A stretch of DNA of 64,000 nt, taken from Maribacter sp. MMG018. Its GTDB lineage: Bacteria > Bacteroidota > Bacteroidia > Flavobacteriales > Flavobacteriaceae. A program made the position numbers and the translations under genes. Position 1 is the first letter of the stretch; the number at the start of each line of letters is the position of its first letter. Shown piece after piece: positions 1 through 8,606 of this stretch. The DNA lies in contig NZ_JAGJEC010000002.1 in NCBI RefSeq assembly GCF_018100785.1, positions 682,001 through 746,000 on the forward strand, given 5' to 3'. The notes below the pieces were generated by a model. That model was given only the letters and a program-made list of their open reading frames with translations. It was not told the DNA's origin and made no database searches.

Positions 1-229
1 TCCGGTAATACTGTTATCGGGCTTTATCTTTCCCATTTCCAGTATGCCCGTACCGCTTCAACTGATCAGCAATATCATTCCCGCCAAATGGTTTATTATC
101 ATCATTAAGGGCATTATGCTCAAAGGGGTCGGCCTTGAGTTTATATGGAAGGAAACCTTGATCTTATTGGGTATGACCGTCTTCTTCATTGCCCTGAGCG
201 TAAGGAAATATAAAATCAGGCTAGCGTAA
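1..229 (+). CDS. ABC-2 type transporter permease, C-terminal fragment
   Basis: The reading frame is open from base 2, so the gene starts upstream of the window. The visible 75 or so residues begin with a hydrophobic LLSGFIFPISSMP stretch, typical of the conserved last extracytoplasmic loop and helix of ABC-2 exporter permeases, and end with a membrane segment (ETLILLGMTVFFIALSV) and a basic tail. Its stop overlaps the ATG of the next permease by one base (TAATG), which indicates translational coupling. The pair probably forms the two membrane halves of a YbhR/YbhS-like exporter whose ATPase and membrane-fusion protein would lie upstream. Substrate is not deducible. Confidence 0.85.
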   Translation, partial: PVILLSGFIFPISSMPVPLQLISNIIPAKWFIIIIKGIMLKGVGLEFIWKETLILLGMTVFFIALSVRKYKIRLA

Positions 230-1350
230 TGAAGACCATCCTATACATCATACAAAAAGAGTTCAAGCAAATCTTTAGGAATAAGGGGATGCTTCCCATC
301 ATTTTTGTCTTGCCCCTGCTCCAACTCATTATTTTATCGAATGCGGCCACATTTGAAGTCCAACACATCAAATTCGGCTATATCGATGGCGACCATAGTG
401 CTACATCCCGGGCCTTGGTCGAAAAGTTCGATGCCTCGTCCTATTTTGAGGTGTGGACCGATTTTCCTTCTGAGGTCCAGGCCAGTGCGGCCATGTTAAG
501 GGGAGAGGTCGATGTTGTGCTAAACATTCCCCCCTATTTTGAACGCGATCTACAAAAGGACAAACACCAAAGCCTAGGGGTAACCATCAATGCCATCGAC
601 GGCGCAGCGGCCGGTGTCGAGAACGTCTACGTTACCCAGATCATCCAAGGTTTCAATCAAGGGCTAAGGGTCGATTTACAACAAATTACGGACCAGCAGG
701 TACAGGCCATGGCCATTGAAACCATTCCCTTGTTCTGGTACAACGAGACCTTGAACTACAAAACCTTTATGGTACCGGGCATATTGGTCTTACTGGTCAC
801 CATGATTACGCTCTTTCTCTCGGGAATGAACATTGTTAGGGAAAAGGAAATCGGTACATTGGAGCAAATAAATGTAACCCCGATCAAAAAAAGACAGTTT
901 ATCATTGGTAAGCTCTTTCCCTTTTGGGTGATAGGCATGGGCTTGTTGACCATTGGGTTGATCATTGCCAAACTCATTTTTGATGTGCCCATTCTAGGTA
1001 GTTTGCCCCTTATGTACCTCTATACCTCCATCTATATTTTGGTGGTGCTGGGAATCGGACTGTTCATTTCAAACTTTACCGATACCCAACAACAGGCCAT
1101 GTTTATCGCTTGGTTTTTTACGGTGATCTTTATTTTGATGAGCGGATTGTTTACGCCCATTGAAAGCATGCCGAAATGGGCACAGGTGCTTACGGAGTTC
1201 AATCCCATCAAATACTTTGTGGAAGTTATGCGAATGGTGATGCTGAAGGGCTCGGGATTTATGGATATTCTTCCCCAATTATCAAAAACCCTGCTCTATG
1301 CCTTAATCATGAACGGATTGGCCGTTTGGAGCTATAGGAAAACATCGTGA
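229..1350 (+). CDS. ABC-2 type transporter permease (YhhJ/YbhR-like)
   Basis: 373 residues. An N-terminal helix (residues about 20-40, FVLPLLQLIIL) is followed by a 130-residue extracytoplasmic domain and then five to six membrane helices from about residue 180. This is the layout of ABC2_membrane_3 exporter subunits. The segment MSGLFTPIESMPKWAQVLTE near residue 305 is the conserved re-entrant loop of the family and matches the one in the preceding fragment. The ATG overlaps the upstream stop by one base. Expected role: inner-membrane half of an ATP-driven efflux pump. The gene ends 9 bp from the end of a convergent gene, and no strong terminator is visible between them. Confidence 0.88.
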   Translation: MKTILYIIQKEFKQIFRNKGMLPIIFVLPLLQLIILSNAATFEVQHIKFGYIDGDHSATSRALVEKFDASSYFEVWTDFPSEVQASAAMLRGEVDVVLNIPPYFERDLQKDKHQSLGVTINAIDGAAAGVENVYVTQIIQGFNQGLRVDLQQITDQQVQAMAIETIPLFWYNETLNYKTFMVPGILVLLVTMITLFLSGMNIVREKEIGTLEQINVTPIKKRQFIIGKLFPFWVIGMGLLTIGLIIAKLIFDVPILGSLPLMYLYTSIYILVVLGIGLFISNFTDTQQQAMFIAWFFTVIFILMSGLFTPIESMPKWAQVLTEFNPIKYFVEVMRMVMLKGSGFMDILPQLSKTLLYALIMNGLAVWSYRKTS

Positions 1351-1359
1351 ATGGCTAGG

Positions 1360-2127
1360 CTACAGTACCGTCTCATCGTTCAGCCAACGTTGCAAAAGGC
1401 CTTCGTTATGCGAAATGGCAACCAAGTAAAACGTATCGAATTTTTTAAATACCCGCGATTCTTTAAGGGGCTCCATACAGACCGATACCGGGGCCAAATA
1501 ATTGGAATGGATCAGGAACAACTCCCCTTCCTGTTTTAAGAGGTAGCCTACATGGCCCTCATCAAAACCTATAAAGTAGAGTCCCTCTTGGGTCAGGCGA
1601 TCGATCTCTTCATGGGCTTCTTCCGGGGTTTCCTGTACGACCTTGTCGATGGCCGAACCACAACTGATCATTTTGGCTTCGTCTATGGGCGATTTTTGGG
1701 CCAGTTTATACCGGTTGAGGTTTAGGCCCATATCGCGCAAGGTGGTCGATATAAAATACCCACAGGCGATCTTCCCTTGCTTGGGTACCGCCGTATGGCC
1801 GCCAAAACTCCAAGGAGTCCCGTACCAGTGGGGAATGATCTTATCCACCAATTGGTCGGTAAAGGCCGTTTTTATCGTCTCCAGGGAAACAGTACCCGAC
1901 CGGAACCCTTCTTTCAAACGCAAACGAAGTTGTCCGGTATATATTTTGGTATTGGTATAGGAAGTGGTAATACTATCCGAAGTTATTTTATTGCGCTTTG
2001 TAAAACCCTTTGCATCATGGTCGGACCAGGTTGTTTTGCCCACGGGTGTATAGATAGTACCGTCCTCTGTTATGGGAGGTGCCTCCTTGGTAAGTCCGAA
2101 TGCGAGTAGCAAAGAAAAGAAGAACAT
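1360..2127 (-). CDS. secreted NlpC/P60- or CHAP-like Cys/His protein
   Basis: 255 residues with a short hydrophobic N-terminus (FFFSLLLAFGL), probably a signal peptide. I do not recognise a named family. Two elements suggest a papain-like thiol-hydrolase fold: a Cys early in a helix after a Gly-rich turn (IACGYFIST, about residue 120) and a later His in a strand context (DEGHVGYLL, about 195), followed by a second His (LIHSNY). This is the Cys-then-His order of NlpC/P60 and CHAP enzymes. The gene lies downstream of another secreted Cys/His protein on the same strand (104 bp gap) and converges with the permease gene. Function inferred only from motif layout. Confidence 0.6.
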   Translation of the reverse strand: MFFFSLLLAFGLTKEAPPITEDGTIYTPVGKTTWSDHDAKGFTKRNKITSDSITTSYTNTKIYTGQLRLRLKEGFRSGTVSLETIKTAFTDQLVDKIIPHWYGTPWSFGGHTAVPKQGKIACGYFISTTLRDMGLNLNRYKLAQKSPIDEAKMISCGSAIDKVVQETPEEAHEEIDRLTQEGLYFIGFDEGHVGYLLKQEGELFLIHSNYLAPVSVCMEPLKESRVFKKFDTFYLVAISHNEGLLQRWLNDETVL

Positions 2128-2232
2128 ATGTACAGGTGTTTTTTATGATTTGGGTGCTATGAGCGTAACGTTTTTATTGGCAGTAAATTACATCAAAAAT
2201 GTTAATTTTTAATTTCATCACTTGTATAACAT

Positions 2233-3138
2233 CTATATACTAAGGTTTACGGCCCACCATACATCGTAATCCCTTGGTATTAAAGGTCTGTAGCTTTGAA
2301 AACCTTGGTCGGCTATTTTTAGTCCCACAATAGCATTATTGTTGGTATCCCGTACATAGTCGATAAAGATAAAAGAATGGCCGTACGGATCTAATTTTTT
2401 TACATCGGTGCCTTTTACTACCTGCTCATAATCTTCTTTATACCGCCATACCTGCATGAGTGCCCCGGGTTTTAACTGTCCGCCCCAGATACCGGTGGAA
2501 TCTATCAAGGTACCCATACCTGCGTAGGCAATGGCGCCGGCGTTGCCCTTGCCCCGATAGGTTTCGGGAAGGCTTTTCCAATCCCTATCGGTATCCGAGG
2601 CCGAAGCATAAAGTAGGTCGAATACCTGTTTGGTACTATGTAATTTTGAGGCCATACGTTCCGGTAGGTCTTGATAGGGCGAATGACCATAAACTTGTTT
2701 GTAGGCCTTCTCAAAGCGCCCCTTGCTTACCGCAAGGCAATGCCCTCCGGGTTCCTTGTTCGGACTGGCCAGGTAATTTTCAACTATTTTTTGTGCTACA
2801 GGGCTGGCACTAGCCAAAAAGGCCTGCCATGCAGCTTCCTTTAAATTTTCGGTAATGTTGTTCGTTTGTAGTAATGAGTCCGGTATCGATGGTGTCGCGG
2901 GTGTTTTAATGCTAATGTATTCATGTACGTGAAACCCAAGGTCCTGTAACACTTGCTTGGTGGAATTTTGTTGTGTAGGTGCCGAAATTTCCGTCATCTC
3001 CACCGGAATCGGTTCTGCCGCCTTCGGGCGGGTCGTAGCACAGCTCAAGACCAAAAGGCAGGTAAGTGATAAACACATAGGGTAAACACTGAAATTCTTG
3101 ACCACGATCTTTCTTCGTACGTTCCCATTTTTCATCAT
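2233..3138 (-). CDS. lipoprotein with Cys/His amidase-like C-terminal domain
   Basis: 301 residues from the ATG at 3138; a GTG nine bases upstream is the alternative start. A signal peptide ends in the lipobox LVLSC, so export and lipidation are likely. After a Pro/Thr-rich linker comes a domain with GGHCLAVSKGRF (Cys about residue 135) and, 110 residues later, DPYGHSFIFIDY (His) and LKIADQGF. That Cys...GHSFIF...D order resembles NlpC/CHAP-type amidases, although no family was identified with certainty. A possible -7 box (TACCTTTG, minus strand) sits 82 bp upstream. It may act on the cell wall or be only a surface protein. Confidence 0.6.
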   Translation of the reverse strand: MMKNGNVRRKIVVKNFSVYPMCLSLTCLLVLSCATTRPKAAEPIPVEMTEISAPTQQNSTKQVLQDLGFHVHEYISIKTPATPSIPDSLLQTNNITENLKEAAWQAFLASASPVAQKIVENYLASPNKEPGGHCLAVSKGRFEKAYKQVYGHSPYQDLPERMASKLHSTKQVFDLLYASASDTDRDWKSLPETYRGKGNAGAIAYAGMGTLIDSTGIWGGQLKPGALMQVWRYKEDYEQVVKGTDVKKLDPYGHSFIFIDYVRDTNNNAIVGLKIADQGFQSYRPLIPRDYDVWWAVNLSI

Positions 3139-3219
3139 TGTGCTCACTTTTCATATCATTGGACCGTTGCAATCGTACCGTTATGTTACAACGTTGTTTT
3201 CAATGGTCCGTCAAGACTA

Positions 3220-3227
3220 CAAAGGTA
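3220..3227 (-). promoter_or_regulatory. possible -7 box TACCTTTG for the 3138 lipoprotein
   Basis: Matches the Bacteroidota -7 consensus TAnnTTTG on the minus strand, in the gene-free stretch upstream of the lipoprotein. No TTG/TTTG is seen at the -33 position, so support is weak. Confidence 0.35.
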
Positions 3228-3417
3228 CCAAATTTACAGGGGTATCGGTGTGCATAAGCTTGAAATAACTTGCCGTAGTGAACCAAAGTAGTTCTATTTG
3301 TTTTATACTTTATACTAGCAATTGATATGGCACATAGTTTATGTTTCTTTAAAGTTTGTATGTTTTTTCTTATTTATCCATCATAATTTATATTATTATT
3401 TATTTTTACCGCTGACT

Positions 3418-3717
3418 ATGAAAAACGGTAAGCATTTTATTGCCTTATTTTATATAACCTTGATGCTTTTTTTCAAGGTGGCGGGCTTGCATGCGTTTTT
3501 ACATCAAATAGATGATACAGATACTCAGCATTGTGAGGTGTGTCATATCACTACAGCGGTTAATTTTACTCCTGTCATAGAAACCAAGCCACTCGTTTTA
3601 CCACAAACGGATTTCTATGATTTTGAACAAAAAACAGCGACCAACACTCTAGACTTTGTTTTTAAGAACAGGTTTTTAACCGACAATCGATTTACCCGGC
3701 CCCCGCCACAATCCTGA
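3418..3717 (+). CDS. small exported His/CxxCH protein preceding TonB/ABC operon
   Basis: 99 residues from the ATG at 3418; the frame is open further upstream, but this start gives a clean N-terminus (MKNGKHFIALFYITLML) with one hydrophobic segment. After it comes HAFLHQIDDTDTQHCEVCH: two spaced His, acidic residues and a CxxCH, which looks like a metal-binding motif. It recalls the HxxxH...CxxC layout of DUF2946-type small proteins found next to metal or TonB receptor genes, but homology is not shown. CxxCH could bind haem, but it is a single short motif without other cytochrome features. It lies 253 bp upstream of the ABC/TonB operon. Confidence 0.65.
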   Translation: MKNGKHFIALFYITLMLFFKVAGLHAFLHQIDDTDTQHCEVCHITTAVNFTPVIETKPLVLPQTDFYDFEQKTATNTLDFVFKNRFLTDNRFTRPPPQS

Positions 3718-3970
3718 TCCTTTCTGTTTTATAGAACCGTAATGAGCTATAGGGATACCTATGCCCTATAACCTGCCGTATGCGCTTTGTGCCCTACATT
3801 CTTTGTACACCAAAGCCGAGCGGTATTTTTCAAGGTCTTATAAAACAGTAGGCCCCGCCCCTATTGCAAGGTAGTTTCCCAACAGCAAAATACCCTTGTT
3901 TGCCATATCGCTTGCGATAGGAAGCCTGCATATAAAAAAATCATAATCAATTTTAATTCATAGAACACTT

Positions 3971-4660
3971 ATGTTAAAAGCATTGAACATAACCAAGTCT
4001 TATAATGGAAAAGTTGCGTTAAAGGATGTTTCCTTCGAAGTTTCCAAAGGAGAAATATTCTGTTTATTAGGTCAAAATGGCGCAGGAAAGACCACGACCA
4101 TCAATATCTTTTTGGGTTTTATACAAAAAGATGGCGGAAAGGCCTTTGTGGCCGATAAGGAAGTGGGCAAGGACGATACCAATCAACTCACGGCCTATAT
4201 CCCCGAAACGGTACAGCTCTATGGCAACCTGAGCGGTGTTGAAAACCTTGATTTCTTTAGCCGTTTGGCCGGTTTTCGCTATAGCACCGGTGAATTGGAA
4301 GCCTTTTTGTCCAAAACGGGATTGCAAGAGGATGCACAGCACAAAAGGCTGTCTTCCTACTCGAAGGGAATGCGCCAGAAAGTGGGGATAGCCGTTGCCC
4401 TCGCCAAGAATGCGGAGGTCATTTTTATGGATGAGCCTACCTCTGGTCTTGATCCCAAGGCCACTGCGGAATTTACAGAAATCTGTAAGGAACTTGCCGA
4501 AATGGGCAAAGTCATTTTTATGGCCACCCACGATATCTTCAATGCGGTAGAACTGGGCACCACGATCGGAATTATGAAAGAAGGAGTCCTGGCCCAGCAA
4601 TTAAAGGCCAGTGAAATCGATGCAAACGAATTAAATCAACTATATCTCGAAACCATTTAG
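3971..4660 (+). CDS. ABC transporter ATP-binding protein
   Basis: 229 residues, the usual length of a CcmA/NatA-type nucleotide-binding subunit. Walker A GQNGAGKT is at residues 34-41, the signature YSKGMRQ near 130-136, Walker B VIFMDE at 150-155 and the switch His in ATHD at 187. It energises transport by the two permeases encoded two and three genes downstream. The gene opens a tight cluster: the stop at 4660 is followed after 5 bp by the TonB receptor, and the permeases follow with 2 and 0 bp spacing. No ligand can be assigned. The ATP-binding assignment itself is secure. Confidence 0.95.
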   Translation: MLKALNITKSYNGKVALKDVSFEVSKGEIFCLLGQNGAGKTTTINIFLGFIQKDGGKAFVADKEVGKDDTNQLTAYIPETVQLYGNLSGVENLDFFSRLAGFRYSTGELEAFLSKTGLQEDAQHKRLSSYSKGMRQKVGIAVALAKNAEVIFMDEPTSGLDPKATAEFTEICKELAEMGKVIFMATHDIFNAVELGTTIGIMKEGVLAQQLKASEIDANELNQLYLETI

Positions 4661-4665
4661 AACAG

Positions 4666-7164
4666 ATGAACAACTATATAAAAATTATACTGGCCTTATT
4701 GGTCAGCAACGTAACACTTGCCCAAATAACGGTTAATGGTAGGGTGACCGATACGGGCGGAGCACCCGTTTTTGGGGCCACCGTTTCTTTTTCGAATATC
4801 AGCTCCAGCAACAAAGGAGGTACCGTTACCGATATGGACGGCAATTTTAGTTTCGAGACTCCCCTAACGGGCAACTATCGAGTTACGGTAAGTTACATTG
4901 GCCTAAAAACGCTTCGTTTTCAAAAATCGTTCGACCAAGTTACCGATTACGATTTGGGCACGATCACCCTACAAGAGAATGTAGAGCAATTGCAATCGGT
5001 CGAAGTGATCGGCAGGGCCCGAACGGACTACAACAGTGATTATTCGTTTTCGGCAACAAAAGTGGCCATTGCCAATAAAGAATTGCCTCAGGCCATTACT
5101 TCGGTAACCAAGGAGTTAATTGCGGACCGCCTTGCCTTTCAAGTACCGGATGCGGTTAAAACGGTAAGTAATGTTTCGGTTACGGGCTTGTACAACCACT
5201 ATAATATTCGTGGAATTACACAGGCGGATGACGGACAAGTGTTAAATGGAATGCGTACCCGTCAATATTACTTTCTACAACCCATTACCTCGCACCTAGA
5301 ACGTGTTGAGGTCATAAAAGGCCCCTCATCGGTTACTTTTTCCAGTGCAGATCCCGGAGGTACCGTGAACATGGTTACTAAAAAACCATTGGCGGAAAAG
5401 CGCAGTGAAGTATCCTTGACCACGGGTAGTTTTGCAACCATAAGGGCTACGGCCGATTTTACGGGACCGTTGAACGAATCCAAAACCCTTCTATATCGTT
5501 TTAATGCCGCTGTACAAGAGGCGGATTCGTTTAGGGACGTGGTAAACAACAATGCCATTTTATTTTCGCCTTCCCTAAGCTATATCCCCAATGAAACCAC
5601 TTCCCTTAATGTGGAAATGATATACAGCGATGCCGAAGGAAACTTGGATAGAGGGCAGCCCATTTTTGGCGCTATTAATGGGGAATATAATATTGATAGT
5701 ACGCCAATTACAATGAATGTTGGGGCTTCAAGCGATCATTACAAAAACAAAGAGCTCATTTTTATGGCCAACTTTAGTAAAAAGCTATCCGATAATTTAG
5801 GTTTTAATGCACAGTACATGAAACAAACCTGGGATGAGGATTTAGCTGAACATAGAGTGGATGGTACGGCCGTGGATATTGATGGAAATGTGATTCCTAC
5901 TTTGGCCAGAATGCGATATGATGAAAGACAACAATTTTGGGAAACCGATAACTTTAGTACGTACTTTACATACGACATCAAAACGGAAAAGATTACCAAT
6001 AAAATATTGGTCGGCTATGATGCCACGCGTTGGGAAAGAAAAATTGGGGCCGGCTTCCTACGTGCCAGAAGGTACCTAACGGTAGACGGGGGTCAGGCCA
6101 ATTATGACCCTGGTAATCCTGATAATTTTCAGCAAATGGTGGTAGACGGTGTTACTATGCCAGTGCCCGCAGTACCCCATTTTAATTTGGATGACCCTTT
6201 CAACGGTGCAAGAAATACAAATGCCTATGACCTGGCGGAATTAAGTATTCCTGCCAACCTGAATACTTCTAATGGGTTCTATATTCAAAACCAGTTTAAA
6301 GTAGGTAAATTTTCTGCTTTGGTGAACTTACGATATGAGCGTTTCACCGATATTTTTGATTATGAAGGCGATGAACAGGAGTTTAAAAACGAGGCCATTG
6401 TACCTCGATTCGGTGTAACCTATGAAATAACAAATACCGTTAGTGCATATGCCACGTATTTAGAAGGCTTTCAGCCCCACACCAATACGGTTTCATTATC
6501 ACCATCTGCCGAAGGTTTCTTCTGGTCCACATCACCAAGTAGGTTTGACCCATTGGAAAGCAGCTTGACGGAATTTGGCGCGAAAGGAGAGTTTTTGAAC
6601 GGTAAAATTTTTGCCAACCTAGCCGTTTTCAATATTACCCAAAAAAATATCCTGCTAGGAGACACCTATGATTTGGACAACCTCACCACCAGGGGCGAGC
6701 AAAGAAGTAGAGGTTTTGAAATGGATGTGTCCGGTTACCTATCACCAAACTTTCAACTTACCCTATCCTATGGTTTTGCGGATGCTGAAATTGTGGAAGA
6801 TGCCATAGAGGAGTTTATTGGCGAACCCATAGGAGGTGCCCCAAAGCACAATGGTACGATTTGGGGACGCTATGATTTTACAAACGAAACGCTAAAAGGT
6901 ATCGGAATCGGTTTGGGTGCCCAGTTTATGGATGAGCGGTATACGTGGTATAACCCCACGTACGACACCGACAGGCTGCTATTGCCCTCATATACCGTAT
7001 TTGATGCGGCGGTGTATTACAGACCAAATAACACAGGGATGCAATTAACCCTAAAGCTCAACAATTTACTCGATGAAACGTATTGGCTAGGGGGGCTAAA
7101 CCCGTCTCGGTTGGGTCCTGGGGCACCAAGAAACGTATTATTGAATGCAACCTATAAATTTTAA
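4666..7164 (+). CDS. TonB-dependent siderophore-type receptor
   Basis: 832 residues. A signal peptide (IILALLVSNVTLAQ) is followed by a CarboxypepD_reg-like beta-sandwich (residues 22-110: VTDTGGAPVFGATV...VSYIGLKTLRF), a plug domain (about 135-245, including YNIRGITQADDGQVLNGMR and ERVEVIKGPSSVTFSSADPGGTVNMVTKKP) and a 22-strand barrel that ends in an aromatic residue (NATYKF). The plug sequence is that of TonB-dependent siderophore receptors. It would import a ferric chelate or similar ligand across the outer membrane. Its position inside an ABC operon, between the ATPase and the DUF3526-type permeases, is unusual and suggests a shared substrate. Confidence 0.93.
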   Translation: MNNYIKIILALLVSNVTLAQITVNGRVTDTGGAPVFGATVSFSNISSSNKGGTVTDMDGNFSFETPLTGNYRVTVSYIGLKTLRFQKSFDQVTDYDLGTITLQENVEQLQSVEVIGRARTDYNSDYSFSATKVAIANKELPQAITSVTKELIADRLAFQVPDAVKTVSNVSVTGLYNHYNIRGITQADDGQVLNGMRTRQYYFLQPITSHLERVEVIKGPSSVTFSSADPGGTVNMVTKKPLAEKRSEVSLTTGSFATIRATADFTGPLNESKTLLYRFNAAVQEADSFRDVVNNNAILFSPSLSYIPNETTSLNVEMIYSDAEGNLDRGQPIFGAINGEYNIDSTPITMNVGASSDHYKNKELIFMANFSKKLSDNLGFNAQYMKQTWDEDLAEHRVDGTAVDIDGNVIPTLARMRYDERQQFWETDNFSTYFTYDIKTEKITNKILVGYDATRWERKIGAGFLRARRYLTVDGGQANYDPGNPDNFQQMVVDGVTMPVPAVPHFNLDDPFNGARNTNAYDLAELSIPANLNTSNGFYIQNQFKVGKFSALVNLRYERFTDIFDYEGDEQEFKNEAIVPRFGVTYEITNTVSAYATYLEGFQPHTNTVSLSPSAEGFFWSTSPSRFDPLESSLTEFGAKGEFLNGKIFANLAVFNITQKNILLGDTYDLDNLTTRGEQRSRGFEMDVSGYLSPNFQLTLSYGFADAEIVEDAIEEFIGEPIGGAPKHNGTIWGRYDFTNETLKGIGIGLGAQFMDERYTWYNPTYDTDRLLLPSYTVFDAAVYYRPNNTGMQLTLKLNNLLDETYWLGGLNPSRLGPGAPRNVLLNATYKF

Positions 7165-7166
7165 CC

Positions 7167-8606
7167 ATGAGGAAAAACGTAATTGTTTTATTGGCACGCC
7201 AATTATGGCAAAATGCCTTTAGGTCAAAAGTGATGTTGATAGCGTCCGTTTTAATGGTATTTCTATTGCTTTTTTCCGCTTACAGCGGATGGGAGAATTA
7301 CCACGACCAAAACTACACCCGCGATATCATGCAGCATGAGGTTCAGGAGAGTTGGGAAAACAACCCCGACAAACACCCGCATCGTATGGCACACTATGGT
7401 TCCTTCGCCTTTAGGTTAAAGCATGTACTGAGCGTTTTTGACCTGGGTATGGAGAATTTTGTGGGCAATGCCATTTTTTTGGAGGCCCACAAACAGAACA
7501 CCGTTAACTTTAGCGAAGCCAGTATGTCTACGGGGTTGTTACGGTTTGGTGAAGTCAGCTTGGCCATGTTGCTAAAAGTGATCGTACCGCTGTTGATTTT
7601 CTATTTGGGCTTTCATACCATTGCCCAAGAGCGGGAAAATGGCACGTTGAAATTATTGATCGGTCAGGGCATTACCCGAATGGAAATTGTCTTTGGCAAA
7701 TGGTTGGGACTTTTTGGCCTGTCCTTGGTTTTTCTTGTGGCCGTCTTTCTGGTACTGCTCTTTTTTGTGGTCCTGGAATCGCACGACGGGCTGCACACCG
7801 ACAGTCTGTTGAGGTACTTGGTGCTTTTGGTTTCCTACCTCTTGTTTTTTGCCATCCTCAGCGCTATTACCATTTTGGTTTCGGCCTATAGTAAAACGGC
7901 GAAGGGAGCGTTGGTAAAACTTTTGGGTATTTGGTTGCTGTTCGTAATCATTGTTCCCAAATCGTTACAGGCCATGGGCTACTACCTCTACCCCACCCCG
8001 TCTAAAATAGAAATGGAAACGGCCGTAGAACACGACCTGGTGCAGATAGGCGATAGCCATAATCCGGACGACCCCCATTTTAAGGCCTTAAAGGACTCGG
8101 TGCTCTTGGCGCACAATGTAGACGATGTGGCGGATCTTCCGTTTAACTATGGCGGATTTGTTATGGCTACGGGCGAGGCTTTGAGTACCGAGGTGTACCA
8201 CAAGCACCAAAACCAACTTTATGAAGTGTACGGCAAACAAAACAAGTTGGAACGGTATTCGGCCTTTGTAAACCCCTACACGGCCATAAAGAACCTGTCC
8301 ATGGCCTTTTCAGGAACCGATTTTAGATCCTTTCTTCATTTTAAGGACCAAGCGGAAACCTATCGGTACAAACTGGCACAGGAGATGAACCGGTTGCAGA
8401 TGGAGCTTATACCCAATAAGGGCAAAGCCGGGCCAAACGTTATTTCCAGCGATTACTGGAAAAATTTTCCGCCCTTCGAATACGATTTTCTCAGTATTGC
8501 CCAGGTATTCAAAAATGAATTGACCTCTTTGTTGGCCCTGCTTTTATGGAGCGTATTGGCCGTTGTCGGACTGTTAAGATCATCGTCTAACCTAAAAGCA
8601 CTCTAG
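7167..8606 (+). CDS. ABC-2 permease with large extracytoplasmic domain (DUF3526-like)
   Basis: 479 residues. One N-terminal helix (about 22-40) precedes a 110-residue external loop; four membrane helices follow in residues 130-270 (KVIVPLLIFYLGFHTIA, LGLFGLSLVFLVAVFLVLLFF, YLVLLVSYLLFFAILSAITILV, LLGIWLLFVIIVPKSL); then comes a second large external region of about 180 residues and a last helix. The segment AQERENGTLKLLIGQGITR is the conserved cytoplasmic coupling motif of ABC-2 permeases. It begins 2 bp after the TonB receptor stop and abuts the next permease with no gap, so it almost certainly works with it and with the upstream ATPase. Confidence 0.88.
   Translation: MRKNVIVLLARQLWQNAFRSKVMLIASVLMVFLLLFSAYSGWENYHDQNYTRDIMQHEVQESWENNPDKHPHRMAHYGSFAFRLKHVLSVFDLGMENFVGNAIFLEAHKQNTVNFSEASMSTGLLRFGEVSLAMLLKVIVPLLIFYLGFHTIAQERENGTLKLLIGQGITRMEIVFGKWLGLFGLSLVFLVAVFLVLLFFVVLESHDGLHTDSLLRYLVLLVSYLLFFAILSAITILVSAYSKTAKGALVKLLGIWLLFVIIVPKSLQAMGYYLYPTPSKIEMETAVEHDLVQIGDSHNPDDPHFKALKDSVLLAHNVDDVADLPFNYGGFVMATGEALSTEVYHKHQNQLYEVYGKQNKLERYSAFVNPYTAIKNLSMAFSGTDFRSFLHFKDQAETYRYKLAQEMNRLQMELIPNKGKAGPNVISSDYWKNFPPFEYDFLSIAQVFKNELTSLLALLLWSVLAVVGLLRSSSNLKAL

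Noticed and set aside
3480..3560. CxxCH in the small protein as a c-type cytochrome haem site
   Set aside because: The protein is under 100 residues, has no distal Met or cytochrome fold and extra His and acidic residues suggest metal binding instead.
3718..3970. Cobalamin or TPP riboswitch before the TonB/ABC operon
   Set aside because: Short hairpins such as TATAGGG/CCCTATA (about 3751-3773) occur, but the conserved B12-box or TPP core sequences are not present.
4067..4600. 177-codon minus-strand ORF
   Set aside because: Lies wholly opposite the ABC ATPase with all its motifs; no homology-like pattern of its own.
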